35,903 nt of DNA from a virus. The position numbers were made by a program, and so were the translations under genes. The notes under the pieces were generated by a model. That model was given only the letters and a program-made list of their open reading frames with translations, was not told the DNA's origin and made no database searches. Each line of letters opens with the position of its first letter. Position 1 is the first letter of the stretch. Below, piece after piece: positions 8,488-16,928 of the stretch. The stretch lies in the IMG/VR virus record IMGVR_UViG_3300045747_000060, positions 1-35,903 of that record. One strand, 5' to 3'.

Positions 8488-8803
8488 TCTTGTTCTCCTT
8501 CAGAGCATCGAGTGTTTTGAAAATGGCGGCATGCGCAGCCCCGTTTGTGATCATGTCGTTTGCCTGGAAGGCAAGAAGATCCATGAGTTTGGAGACAGCG
8601 TCCTTGCGGGCCCACTCCATACCGACTTTGATGTCAAACTCAGTTGTTGGCAGGCAAGCCGAATGCCCTGTCACTGCGTAGCCATTTTTCAGGCGTAGCG
8701 TGCAGTTCATCAGTGTCGTGCTGGGGACTAAGTAGTAGTCCAAACCAGCTATGAGCTCTTCTGCAAGAGCCGATGTAATGACAGGTCCTTTTCTAAAGAA
8801 CAT
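8480..8803 (-). CDS. N4 gp49 / Sf6 gp66 family protein
   Basis: This 107-residue protein contains, at about 32-75, the pattern MNCTLRLKNGYAVTGHSAC followed by FDIKVGMEWARKDAVSKLMDL. That matches the small Phage_gp49_66 family found in N4, Sf6 and many other phages. The biochemical role of the family is not established. The gene lies between the GroES-like gene, which it overlaps by 11 bases, and the scaffold gene. The tight packing implies co-translation with head-assembly genes. Confidence 0.72.
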   Translation of the reverse strand: MFFRKGPVITSALAEELIAGLDYYLVPSTTLMNCTLRLKNGYAVTGHSACLPTTEFDIKVGMEWARKDAVSKLMDLLAFQANDMITNGAAHAAIFKTLDALKENKNE

Positions 8804-9269
8804 AAGCCCGCACCTTCAGAGGGTCTCCGTCAACTCGGCCGATCAGCTCATGATCACTCAAAGTCAAGAAGACGATGTCAGATAAGGCATCATCCGCCTT
8901 CACAGACCAGCGGTCTCCGCCCCAACGAGGAACACGGACGTAGTCTCCGATCTTGGCCCAGATGCCTTCTGGCCAGGCTTCACCTGAATCTCGCTTCTTG
9001 AACGCAAGAGGCCCGACTTTAACAAGGCGGGCGACTTGAGTGTTCCAAGCCTCGGTTTCTTTCGTCCCCGTAGAAAGGATAATGCCGCTCTTGGTGGCAT
9101 TTTTGACGCGCCGCAGCTGGACGACAACTCGGCTCCCAAACGGCGTAAAGCCAGGGTCTATCCCATCTGGGAAGAATTCTTCCAAGGTGCCTTCGGCTTC
9201 GAATCCAGTGGAATAGGGGTTTACGCCTGGTAGCTGGTCTGTAATCTCAAGTGTATCTGCAAAGCTCAT
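8793..9269 (-). CDS. Phage GroES-like co-chaperonin
   Basis: Of 158 residues, about 40-145 read as a GroES/Cpn10 barrel. PFGSRVVVQLRRVKNATKSG opens the domain, GIILSTGTKET matches the mobile-loop region, and KIGDYVRVPRWGGDRW is followed by a C-terminal strand LTLSDHELIGRV. An N-terminal extension of about 40 residues is not part of the canonical fold. Known of the family: phage co-chaperonins such as T4 gp31 partner with host GroEL to fold the capsid protein. Its place just before scaffold and capsid genes fits that role. The ribosome site is GAAGGAG. I infer host GroEL is the partner, as no phage GroEL is visible. Confidence 0.8.
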   Translation of the reverse strand: MSFADTLEITDQLPGVNPYSTGFEAEGTLEEFFPDGIDPGFTPFGSRVVVQLRRVKNATKSGIILSTGTKETEAWNTQVARLVKVGPLAFKKRDSGEAWPEGIWAKIGDYVRVPRWGGDRWSVKADDALSDIVFLTLSDHELIGRVDGDPLKVRAYVL

Positions 9270-9327
9270 AATGCTCCTTCAGCAAAAGCTCTGTTGCCGG
9301 GAAGACAGTCCCGGAAGCTGGCAGTTG

Positions 9328-9549
9328 TTAAACTGCTGGTGTTTCACCCACAGGAATCTGCTCCTCGGCCTGGACCTCGACAACAGCTGCTTCGTTAGAA
9401 GAGCCAAGCAATTCGATGGTAGCGCCGTTCTCAGCAACAGTGGCCGCGTCAATGCCGAATTTGATACTGATGAAACTCTCAATGGAGTCAGCGTCAGATT
9501 GTTCAACTTCTTCAATCAGGCCAGACGCGTAAGTGATTTTGAATTTCAT
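9328..9549 (-). CDS. Small acidic protein, unknown function
   Basis: This 73-residue protein begins MKFKITYASGLIEEVEQSDA and ends in an acidic, alanine- and valine-rich tail. The first 50 residues look like a small alpha/beta fold. Its ATG overlaps the stop of the 57-residue gene upstream (ATGA), indicating translational coupling. No motif is recognised. A 6-pair hairpin (CCGGGA/TCCCGG) lies in the 58-base gap before the GroES-like gene but lacks a T-run. Confidence 0.6.
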   Translation of the reverse strand: MKFKITYASGLIEEVEQSDADSIESFISIKFGIDAATVAENGATIELLGSSNEAAVVEVQAEEQIPVGETPAV

Positions 9550-9719
9550 GTGTCGCTCTCTTTCATTTTGAAATGGACCTCAGCAATGAGCTCCGATAAC
9601 TCAGCCCAGCGGCCAAGACGGTTCTGGAATTCCTCCCAGTTAGACGGCGGATGCGTGAACACACCGGCCTCAGTAGCAAGTTTCCTCGCAGTGAGAAACT
9701 TGAGTAGCTGCTCGTCCAC
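9546..9719 (-). CDS. 57-residue GTG-start protein, unknown function
   Basis: A short frame starts with GTG at 9719, directly after the TAA of the upstream gene (TAAGTG), and stops with TGA that overlaps the next ATG. The product is predicted helical: VDEQLLKFLTARKLATEAG at the start, then WEEFQNRLGRWAELSELIAE. An AAAGG lies roughly ten bases before the GTG. The perfect head-to-tail fit between two genes and the coding-like composition support it as real. The function is unknown; a small assembly or scaffold helper is possible. Confidence 0.6.
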   Translation of the reverse strand: MDEQLLKFLTARKLATEAGVFTHPPSNWEEFQNRLGRWAELSELIAEVHFKMKESDT

Positions 9720-9914
9720 TTAGCACTTAGCCTTTCCGCCTTTTTTCATACCAGGAATTCCGTTTGCTCGCTTCACGTCAGTGATGGGGCTGGTGGGAAT
9801 GCCCTTGACAGAGCCACCGCGTGCATACTTGTCGGCGGCTCCGATGCCACCGACCTTGGGGTTTTGGCCCATGGCCAGTTGTTTGTGCTGACTGACGCCT
9901 TGAGTTTTTGCCAT
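9720..9914 (-). CDS. Small basic protein with YARGG motif
   Basis: This 64-residue protein is Lys/Gly-rich and has AGGAG upstream of its ATG. It contains DKYARGGSVKGIP at about 28-40 and ends MKKGGKAKC. The Y/F-A-x-GG motif also occurs in the 1489-residue and 440-residue polyvalent-type proteins of this phage. That suggests a shared linker, packaging or cleavage signal, though this is inference. No fold is recognised. Confidence 0.62.
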   Translation of the reverse strand: MAKTQGVSQHKQLAMGQNPKVGGIGAADKYARGGSVKGIPTSPITDVKRANGIPGMKKGGKAKC

Positions 9915-9923
9915 TGTTTACTC

Positions 9924-11216
9924 CTAGAGAACAAGTGAAAAGAGAAGAAGTTCCTGATTTTCTTTGTCTCTTTGCTTTTTGGCAAAGTCATTGAAGTCAG
10001 TCACAAGCAGGTTGAATTTTAGCGCCGTTTCCACTAAGTTTGCCACATCCACGTTTGACTTATTGGACAGAACCTTTTCAGCCTTCTCGATCAATTTGTC
10101 TATCTGTGGAACGTCGTCATGGTCTGGCAGCTTCTTGCCCGGCTTTGGCACTTTGGCTTTTGCAACGAGCTCAACAACTTCTGGCTTCTTGAATGCTTGC
10201 TCGTAATACTCAGTAAGCAGCTGCTTGACATAGAGGTTTGTGTGGCTCTTACCGTCGCCTACGACTGGCTGGACCGACAAAGTTCCTGCGCTGAACGTAG
10301 AACTATTGCCTAGCAGCGCAACCGTGATGTCGCCACCAACGCTAAGAGTTCCAGCACTGAAAGCGGAGGTATTCCCGGCAAGAGCCACCGTCAAAGATGG
10401 AGTTGCCTGGCCGGTGGAGAATGCGGAAGTGTTTCCGGTCAACTGAGCTGTTTGAGCAACTGACTGGGTCAGCGTGCCAGAAGTGGCAGTTGCTGTTTGG
10501 CCTGTCAATCCGACGCTAAGGTCTGCTGTGACTTGCCCAGTTGACGTCGTTGCAGTCTGAGCACTAAGCTGAGCTGCAGATGTGCCGGCCGGCGTGAGTA
10601 TATCTTGGCTGAACGTGGAAGTCTGGGCACTGAGTGCGACTGTCAGCTCCGGGGTTGGAGCGCTGGTACTTGAGGTCGCCGTTTGACCGGCCAAGCCAAG
10701 GCTTAGCACGGGAGGGACTGTTCCAGCGGCGAAGGTACTTGTCTGGCCAGTCAGCCCAAGGCTCACAGCAGCCGTCAAGCTGCCTTGAGACGCTGTTGCA
10801 CTTTGGCCAGACAGGGCGGTTGTAAGGCCACCGCCTGCCACACTTGAGGTTGGTGCGCTAACGCTGAACGTAGAGCTCTGTGCAGTAAGGGCAGCCGTTA
10901 TTCCAGGTGCAAGTGAACCTACGCTGGAAGCAGCTGTGGTACCGACGATGCCCAGGCTCAGAGCGGCAGTAACCGTGCCTTGCGTGAGGGTTGCACTGTT
11001 CCCGGTTATCCCTTTGCTGAGCGCGGCTGTCAGTGGGCTCAGGCTGAACGTGCTGCTCTGGGAGCTCAGTGCCGCCGTGAGCCCGCCGCCGGATACGCTG
11101 GAGGTCAGTGTGCCGACACCGAATGTTGCAGTCTGGGCACCTAATGTTGGGACGCCACCTCCAGCCGCCGGACTATCGGCAATTGACCCTGCTGCAATTG
11201 CGCCAAAGCCGAGCAT
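9924..11216 (-). CDS. Tandem-repeat virion protein (about 14 beta-type repeats)
   Basis: This 430-residue protein has residues about 22-325 made of roughly 14 degenerate repeats of 19-24 residues. The consensus is LS-GQ-T-A/S-T-F-S-x-G-x-LT, for example ALSAQTSTFSQDILTPAGTS and ALAGNTSAFSAGTLSVGG. Such repeats suggest an elongated beta-solenoid or fibre shaft. The last 105 residues differ: a charged, helical domain (YVKQLLTEYYEQAFKKPE, VLSNKSNVDVANLVETALKF) could anchor it to the particle or be a separate domain. Position among tail and surface genes supports a structural role. No enzymatic motif is visible. Confidence 0.62.
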   Translation of the reverse strand: MLGFGAIAAGSIADSPAAGGGVPTLGAQTATFGVGTLTSSVSGGGLTAALSSQSSTFSLSPLTAALSKGITGNSATLTQGTVTAALSLGIVGTTAASSVGSLAPGITAALTAQSSTFSVSAPTSSVAGGGLTTALSGQSATASQGSLTAAVSLGLTGQTSTFAAGTVPPVLSLGLAGQTATSSTSAPTPELTVALSAQTSTFSQDILTPAGTSAAQLSAQTATTSTGQVTADLSVGLTGQTATATSGTLTQSVAQTAQLTGNTSAFSTGQATPSLTVALAGNTSAFSAGTLSVGGDITVALLGNSSTFSAGTLSVQPVVGDGKSHTNLYVKQLLTEYYEQAFKKPEVVELVAKAKVPKPGKKLPDHDDVPQIDKLIEKAEKVLSNKSNVDVANLVETALKFNLLVTDFNDFAKKQRDKENQELLLFSLVL

Positions 11217-11222
11217 GACGCG

Positions 11223-12173
11223 CTACCAGCAGACGATAAGGCAGTAAGCAGGACCGCCCTTGCCGACTGCGCCAACGGTCGAACCTGTGAGCGCGCCACC
11301 CATGCCGCCGCCGCCACAGCCAATAGCCCCATCGCCGCCGGAGGATTGAACCAGTCCTGTAGTTGTGGCGGTGCCGTGCGTAGAGCCACCGCCTGTGCCG
11401 CCCATCCAGTAGCCCATGTTTTGCACTGGTCTGAAGCCGGGGTTTCCGACGCCGGGAGGTGTAGTTGCCACGGCAGTACCAAGACCGCCTGGGTTCGTTG
11501 GGAACGCGCCAGCACCCGTGATAGCACCACCGGCGGTACCAACAGCGGCAGCGGCTCCAAGGCCTGCGCCGCCAGTTCCGCCTGTGACGATGGCCCCGGT
11601 TACTGGGAGCGCCAGAGCGACACCAGCGACGGCTGCGCCGCCTGCACTGCCGACATGCCCAACCACAGAAGTTGCCCGCCCCCATCCAAGGGGCATGGTA
11701 GCCGCCGAGCCAACGGCACCGGCAGTGCCAGCAGCACCAGCGACGCCAGCAGCGCCGTTACCTCCGCGCCCGCCGCCTCCAGCAGTAGCCAGCACGTTGT
11801 TCACAATGGGGGCGCCCCCACCTGCGGTCAGTGGGGGCGCGACAGTGACGTAATTAGCCAAGCCAGATGCTGCATTGCTACCGGCGAGAAGCGAAATGAA
11901 AAGCGTATCAGGCAACAGCCCAATGGGCATAGTCACGGTAGTCACAGCACCAGAGCCGCCGCCACCTCCGCCAGCGGACACCGAGTTGGCACCGACCACA
12001 CCCGTTCCGCCGTTGGCCCCGTTGCCGATCAGCAAGATGCTGCACATGGACTTGCCGCGTGGCTTGGTCCATGTCTCCCACATCACGCCATTGGTGATGG
12101 CGTCCGACTTGCCGATGAACTCCTGCACATCTGCGGAGCCGTAGCCCGTGGGCAGGTGCGAAAAGTCAAGCAC
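11223..12173 (-). CDS. Glycine-rich surface protein or adhesin-like tip
   Basis: This 316-residue protein has a small folded N-terminus (MLDFSHLPTGYGSADVQEF, then VMWETWTKPRGKSMCSILLIG). The rest is very rich in Gly and Ala, with repeated GGGGGGSG, GGGGRGGNG and GGTGGG runs separated by short hydrophobic stretches. The ending is PAYCLIVCW. Known analogues such as the S16 gp38 adhesin use polyglycine sandwiches to display receptor-binding loops. Similar use here is inferred. The segment ILLIGNGANGGTG is common at the start of glycine-rich phage tail domains. Confidence 0.58.
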   Translation of the reverse strand: MLDFSHLPTGYGSADVQEFIGKSDAITNGVMWETWTKPRGKSMCSILLIGNGANGGTGVVGANSVSAGGGGGGSGAVTTVTMPIGLLPDTLFISLLAGSNAASGLANYVTVAPPLTAGGGAPIVNNVLATAGGGGRGGNGAAGVAGAAGTAGAVGSAATMPLGWGRATSVVGHVGSAGGAAVAGVALALPVTGAIVTGGTGGAGLGAAAAVGTAGGAITGAGAFPTNPGGLGTAVATTPPGVGNPGFRPVQNMGYWMGGTGGGSTHGTATTTGLVQSSGGDGAIGCGGGGMGGALTGSTVGAVGKGGPAYCLIVCW

Positions 12174-12914
12174 TTAGTAGTCCCCAGCAATCGCAGTGAC
12201 GACCCAGCCAGCAGCCACGGTTGTGCCAAGGCCAACATACACCTCCCAGCCCGGAGGCAGCGCGATGTTCATCTGGTAGTCGATGTCCACTGTTGCGGCG
12301 GCGGGGGCCGCAGTCATTGCGGGCAGTGCAACTTCGCCATACAGCTTGGTGTTACCAATCAGCGGGTCGTCAAACGTACCTGACGCGGGCGGCGTAGTCA
12401 TCGTGTAGCTGGCGGTCGCGCTGGTGAAATAACGCACCGCGTTGCCTGCTGTCGCATTGTTTGTCACGTAGATGCGGTACGACACTGCGCCCGCCACTGC
12501 AGCCCATGTCCAAGGGATTGAGCCAGTCGGGCCGGTAACTACGACACCAGCGGACAGTGCGCCGACCGTAGACTGTTGGCCTGTGGCGTCGATGGCAATG
12601 ACCTGTGCGTAGTAGGTGCCGGACAGCAGCGTGCCGCCAGCAGCAGACGGCGTTGGGACGTTGACCGCAGGACCAGTACCAAAGTTCTGGTTGGGACCGC
12701 CATTGTTCAGGAAGACGCGGGCTACCGTGGCCACGTTTGTACCGACCGCCTTGAACCGAAGTTTCTGGATATACGAGCCGTTGGTCGGGTCGGATGAGAA
12801 GACTTCCTTGTTGAACTCACTGGTACCGAAGTAGTCAGCGGAAGCAGTCTTGAGCAGTACGGCACGTGTGATAGCGCCACGGCGAGAATATATGGGGTCT
12901 GAATTTCCAGCCAT
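12174..12914 (-). CDS. Tail or surface protein with FN3-like domain
   Basis: This 246-residue protein is mostly beta, with good ribosome site AAAGGA upstream of its ATG. Residues about 95-170 contain GTYYAQVIAIDATGQQSTVG and AVSYRIYVTNNATAGN, which read like fibronectin type III strands. The C-terminus LPPGWEVYVGLGTTVAAGWVVTA resembles the last strand pair of many phage surface proteins. It lies one base beyond the glycine-rich gene's start and was probably acquired with it as a receptor-contact module. Confidence 0.6.
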   Translation of the reverse strand: MAGNSDPIYSRRGAITRAVLLKTASADYFGTSEFNKEVFSSDPTNGSYIQKLRFKAVGTNVATVARVFLNNGGPNQNFGTGPAVNVPTPSAAGGTLLSGTYYAQVIAIDATGQQSTVGALSAGVVVTGPTGSIPWTWAAVAGAVSYRIYVTNNATAGNAVRYFTSATASYTMTTPPASGTFDDPLIGNTKLYGEVALPAMTAAPAAATVDIDYQMNIALPPGWEVYVGLGTTVAAGWVVTAIAGDY

Positions 12915-12923
12915 GATGTTCCT

Positions 12924-13280
12924 TTACGGGAGCGCGAAGCCGCGCATTTGGGCTAGTTGCAGCCCGATGTTTGCGTTGTCCAGAAGCTCTGCGCTTGCCG
13001 TACAGTACACATTAGATGTACCGGACAACGTTATCAGCGCACTGGCATTGCTGCTGGATCGGATGTTGTCGCGAGTCAGCGTGGTGCCGGTGGAGTTCAG
13101 AGTCCCCTTGCCCACTTCCCAAGAGGTGCCACTGACGATCAGGTAGCCAATAACGCAGGGCATGTTCGACGCGAACCCAGAGGCGAACGACTGGTACCCC
13201 GCCACCGCGCCAGCAAGAGTTACCGCGCCGGTGCCAGTGGTAGCAGTCGTTTCCTGAACACGGTCAGCGAGGTAGGGCAT
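12924..13280 (-). CDS. Small structural protein, unknown
   Basis: This 118-residue protein begins MPYLADRVQETTATTGTGAV and continues in a beta-rich pattern (VIGYLIVSGTSWEVGKGTLN). The segment STGTTLTRDNIRSSSNA is typical of small phage proteins found next to tail fibre genes. There is no strong ribosome site, so it may depend on readthrough from the gene upstream, only four bases away. It is probably a virion component, but the role is unknown. Confidence 0.58.
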   Translation of the reverse strand: MPYLADRVQETTATTGTGAVTLAGAVAGYQSFASGFASNMPCVIGYLIVSGTSWEVGKGTLNSTGTTLTRDNIRSSSNASALITLSGTSNVYCTASAELLDNANIGLQLAQMRGFALP

Positions 13281-13284
13281 GTGT

Positions 13285-13773
13285 TTACGCCAGATTGATC
13301 AGAGACGTACCGGCTCCGCCTGCCGGCATGGTTAAGGTCAGGGTGGCTGCTACTGGAGTCTGCGCAGTGAAGGTGCAGACCTCGATGGCCTTGTTCAACT
13401 GTGTGTTGTTGAAGATCAGTGCGCAGTCAACAGGACCAATACTCACTGTCGTGTAGACAAGAGAAGCCGAAGGTGTCCAGGTACCGGTCGATGTCTGTGT
13501 CGTCGGAGGATTGGCGTTTGTCACAACCACGCCGCCTGCCGTGTAACCAGTACCAGTAGCTTCACCAGTATCTGCAACAGAACCTACGGTGCCTCCGTAT
13601 GTGGCCTTGGTAGGACCCACGGTAGCAGACGACAGATAGAGAGCTGCCCGGACCACGTCAGTCGTAGGTGCTGTCAATGACGTTCGACTCACAATGGTTG
13701 CAGCACCAAGTTGGTGATACCCCATCATGACCTCAGACTTAAACGAATTACTTACGCCAGCTGTATTCGGCAT
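13285..13773 (-). CDS. Structural protein, unknown
   Basis: This 162-residue protein has AAGGAC upstream of its ATG. It is beta-rich with Thr/Val/Ala content: AALYLSSATVGPTKATYG and SLVYTTVSIGPVDCALIF. It ends PAGGAGTSLINLA. It sits in the run of tail or surface genes between portal and FN3-like genes. No family is recognised and no membrane or catalytic features are visible. Confidence 0.6.
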   Translation of the reverse strand: MPNTAGVSNSFKSEVMMGYHQLGAATIVSRTSLTAPTTDVVRAALYLSSATVGPTKATYGGTVGSVADTGEATGTGYTAGGVVVTNANPPTTQTSTGTWTPSASLVYTTVSIGPVDCALIFNNTQLNKAIEVCTFTAQTPVAATLTLTMPAGGAGTSLINLA

Positions 13774-13782
13774 GATTTGTCC

Positions 13783-13983
13783 TTAAAGTTGACCGACGGC
13801 ACCAAGAACTGAGTTCCCAGTGCGTTTCATGATGTTGACTTGACGACGAACACACTCTTCGCCCAACCAGTGCTCTACAGCACAAATGGTCTCATCAGCA
13901 TTATCGGTCCACACGACTTTTTCGGTCAGCGACTCGATCGGGACATTGCCCTTAGATGTGAAGATCAGTGGAATTTCGTTCAT
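13783..13983 (-). CDS. Small protein, unknown
   Basis: This 66-residue protein begins MNEIPLIFTSKGNVPIESL and contains WTDNADETICAVEHWLGEECVRR. It overlaps the portal stop by four bases, which suggests coupling to portal translation. It is a compact alpha/beta-looking sequence of unknown function. Small proteins at this place often are chaperones or plugs for neighbouring virion proteins, but nothing in the sequence proves this. Confidence 0.6.
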   Translation of the reverse strand: MNEIPLIFTSKGNVPIESLTEKVVWTDNADETICAVEHWLGEECVRRQVNIMKRTGNSVLGAVGQL

Positions 13984-16928
13984 TCTTGGCTTTCAATTGT
14001 GGATTTTACTCCGAGTACGTTCCCCAGTTGGTCCTTAATATACTGCGCCACTCGTGGGGCCGAGTGTGATTTGTGAAGCGCCGTCATTCCTTCTGCTAAC
14101 TGGCCTAGCGTTTCAGCAGTCATCTTGCTGTTTTCTGTCATGTACATGGCAAGTTCTTGACTGTTTTGCTGGACTGACTGCAAAAGCGGTTTGATGATGG
14201 AAGAAAGGTCTGGCTTAGCGGCTTCCTTCTGGTCAGTAGCAGCTGCTTGCTGTTCCAGCATTGCTTTAAGAACCACAAGAGCCTGGTCGCTCTCTTCCTT
14301 CATCTTGGCAAGGATTCTCTTGTTCTCTTCACCTGACTCCATTTGCTGGTTCTGAACTTGCAGCGTGAGTTCTGCAATACGGTTCTCGTTTTCTGCCTGC
14401 ATCTTCTCGATGTTTGCAGCAAGAAGGGCTGTTCCTTTGGTAAGCTCGCGGTCGAGAGCTTCACGCTTGAATTCAGCATCAAGTTCCATTTTGCGGATAG
14501 CAAATTTGTACTGACGTTCCTTATCAGCTTCTTGAGTCTTATAAGCAAGTTCTGCCTGCAGACGCTTGTCTTCTACCTGGCTAGTCAGCACGAGCTTCTG
14601 CTGCTCAGCCTGGTAACCAGACATAGCTATTTGTGTCTGGGCGGCAAGCGACGCTGTTGTGTTTCCATCAGCCGGCGGCTTCGGTGCCATTTGCTGCATC
14701 AGTTGCATTGCATGCTGAAGTCCTGGTGCCACCATCTGACTTAGCTGGGTAGCCATTGCCTTATCTGCAAAAGCGTGACCCTTGGACTGAGCTTGCTCAG
14801 GTGTCAGGTCAAAGCCCTGCATCTTAGAAACTACGTCAATGGCCTTGGCTGCAGCCTTATGGTGCTTTCGGTAGTAGGCAACCATGTGTTCTTTGCAGTG
14901 GACAATCAACTTCGGCAGGGCAGTTGTTCCTATCATTGGGCTGGCACCCAGCAAAGGACTGGTCATGAAAGTCACGTGGCTTTCAAGGTGGCTTAAGTCA
15001 TCTTGCTCTTCGTAGACTTTGAGAGGTGTTCCGTCGTCGAGGGCGGCTGCTGCGTTCTCATCAACGGGGTCCAATCGCTTGGGGTCTCGGGGCAAGTTGG
15101 CAATGTCTTCGGCGTAAGGTACTTGGAGAAGGCGCAGTGCTCTAATGAGCAGTTTTTCTGGCTTGAAGAATGGCTTGAACTCAGGCATTGCTTCCAGTTG
15201 CATGACTGCTTGGAGTTGCGCATAGCGCTGAGCCTCACTAAAGATATTGGGGTCAGAGACAGGCAAGATGTCCATAGGACCCTTGAAGTCATCGCGGTAA
15301 ACAATGAGTTCACCCAGTTCTTCTACCGTCTCTTCGTCTTGCAGGTACACCGCATTCAGACGGTGGAGAATTTCCAGTTCACGGCGTGCAGAGTGGTGCA
15401 GCCGCGCGTGAATGGCCGAGAAGTTTGTGCTGCCGCCTTCTATGAGGGCGAGAGCTGTGCCCATAGGCATGTTGGCTCCGGCGTCTGCAATCTTTTCAGA
15501 GGCTGTGGAAACCACCATTTCAGCTTGTTGCGTGAGCCACTCCATCAACTGGTACAGGACGTTCGATGGCCCGTTGAATGGGAAGGGCATAACAAGCTTG
15601 CGGATGTCGTCTACCCCTGGCGGCGCGTCAATTTCGCGTAGCTCTGTTGCATTGACAGTGATTGATTGCCCAGAAGACCTTCCGCCCTTGAGTTTCAACC
15701 CACCTGGGAAGTTGTTGATATGTGCAGAGTCAAGCAAGGCGTTGAGTGCTCCGGTAGACGCCGTGCTCATGGACCCAATAAGATGGGCCAAGCCGATGGC
15801 GTAAGCACCTCGCCAAGGAATGAAGTTGTATTCAACAATCCAGTGAAGCTTTAGCTGCTTTTCGTCTTTTTCCTTCCAGTTACGGTAAATGCCAAGCACT
15901 TTGCTGCCGAACTCTTCAACGTGAATGATGTACGGGGCGACTTCACCTTTGGTCAATGGGTCAGACTCAAATGCCAAGTCAGCGTACACCGTGTAGACTT
16001 CCCGTGTCCCGCCTGTTTTGTCGTACGCGGCTGAGTCGTCTGTAACGCCTTCAACTTCACGGGACGCTTTAGCAGAGTCTGAGCGCTCAGGTGACTCTCC
16101 TGCGTGGGCGCCGTCAGGAGACTCGTACAGGCCAGAATCTACCCGACTTTGGAACTCAGTGATACCGATAAATTCTCGGTGGGTTAGTCGTGGCGTTGTG
16201 TAGAAGTCGTTCTGATCAAAAGGCAAGAAGATGTCATCAATATAGACGGCCATGGTTCTAGCGCGCGCCAACTTCTGGTCGTACCACCAGCGTTTGTACT
16301 GACTGCCACCAAGTGGCAGTTGGCTCAGCATCTTTTCGAACTCAGGGCGGTGTTCTGGAATCTGGCTAGTCAGTTGCCAGTTCATGTACGTCTTCTTGCG
16401 CTCAGCTCTGTCTATCTTGGCATCAGTTTGGTCACCCATGATCTGAGTGCGAACAGGACCTGCCGAAGGAAAGAGTTCTTTCACGGCCTTAGAGGCAAAG
16501 TCCACGCAGCCTTTTGCGAGCATTGGGTGGACGACAGAACTAGCGCCGTCAAAGTCAGCACCAACGTTCTTGTTGTTTGCAAGACCTGTTTTCTTGATTC
16601 CCTCTGCGTATTGCTTATCGCGTTCTGTGCGCGCTTCCTTATCGGCCTCGATCAATTCACAAAGTTCGCGTCCCAATCCAGAAACTTCAAAGCTGTCAAA
16701 GTATTCCACCAAGTTTTCATCGAACTCAGACTCTTCCTTGTCTTCCGGCTTCTTTTTGTCGTGAATGATAACTGAGCCATCTTCAAGTTCCTCGATGTCG
16801 TTGTCGTTGACTTCTAGCTCGTCGGTCTCAGAGCCAAGCAGTTTGGTGTCTGCGCCAATGGTATCTTCATCGTCCAGCGACGCGTTCGGCGGCAGATCTG
16901 CCATAGGGTAACTTGTATTTGGTGTCAT
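13980..16928 (-). CDS. Portal protein (probable), unusually long with C-terminal coiled coil
   Basis: This 982-residue protein has an acidic N-terminus (about 17-70), then a large helical body. Portal-like features include FDGASSVVHPMLAKG, LPLGGSQYKRWWYD (about 200-215), and SDPNIFSEAQRYAQLQAVMQ with helices before it. It is the only gene of suitable size between the terminase and capsid genes. Residues about 765-910 form a long charged coiled coil (VEDKRLQAELAYKTQEADKE), an extended barrel or crown-like tail not needed in a minimal portal. A C-terminal helical region with a glutamine-rich segment follows. Portals form the dodecameric DNA channel and bind the terminase. The ATG overlaps the stop of the upstream gene. 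Confidence 0.75.
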   Translation of the reverse strand: MTPNTSYPMADLPPNASLDDEDTIGADTKLLGSETDELEVNDNDIEELEDGSVIIHDKKKPEDKEESEFDENLVEYFDSFEVSGLGRELCELIEADKEARTERDKQYAEGIKKTGLANNKNVGADFDGASSVVHPMLAKGCVDFASKAVKELFPSAGPVRTQIMGDQTDAKIDRAERKKTYMNWQLTSQIPEHRPEFEKMLSQLPLGGSQYKRWWYDQKLARARTMAVYIDDIFLPFDQNDFYTTPRLTHREFIGITEFQSRVDSGLYESPDGAHAGESPERSDSAKASREVEGVTDDSAAYDKTGGTREVYTVYADLAFESDPLTKGEVAPYIIHVEEFGSKVLGIYRNWKEKDEKQLKLHWIVEYNFIPWRGAYAIGLAHLIGSMSTASTGALNALLDSAHINNFPGGLKLKGGRSSGQSITVNATELREIDAPPGVDDIRKLVMPFPFNGPSNVLYQLMEWLTQQAEMVVSTASEKIADAGANMPMGTALALIEGGSTNFSAIHARLHHSARRELEILHRLNAVYLQDEETVEELGELIVYRDDFKGPMDILPVSDPNIFSEAQRYAQLQAVMQLEAMPEFKPFFKPEKLLIRALRLLQVPYAEDIANLPRDPKRLDPVDENAAAALDDGTPLKVYEEQDDLSHLESHVTFMTSPLLGASPMIGTTALPKLIVHCKEHMVAYYRKHHKAAAKAIDVVSKMQGFDLTPEQAQSKGHAFADKAMATQLSQMVAPGLQHAMQLMQQMAPKPPADGNTTASLAAQTQIAMSGYQAEQQKLVLTSQVEDKRLQAELAYKTQEADKERQYKFAIRKMELDAEFKREALDRELTKGTALLAANIEKMQAENENRIAELTLQVQNQQMESGEENKRILAKMKEESDQALVVLKAMLEQQAAATDQKEAAKPDLSSIIKPLLQSVQQNSQELAMYMTENSKMTAETLGQLAEGMTALHKSHSAPRVAQYIKDQLGNVLGVKSTIESQE

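Noticed and set aside
11346-12383. Long plus-strand frame opposite the glycine-rich gene
   Set aside because: Glycine codons on one strand give few stops on the other. The predicted product is Ser/Ala/His-rich low complexity with no start signal.
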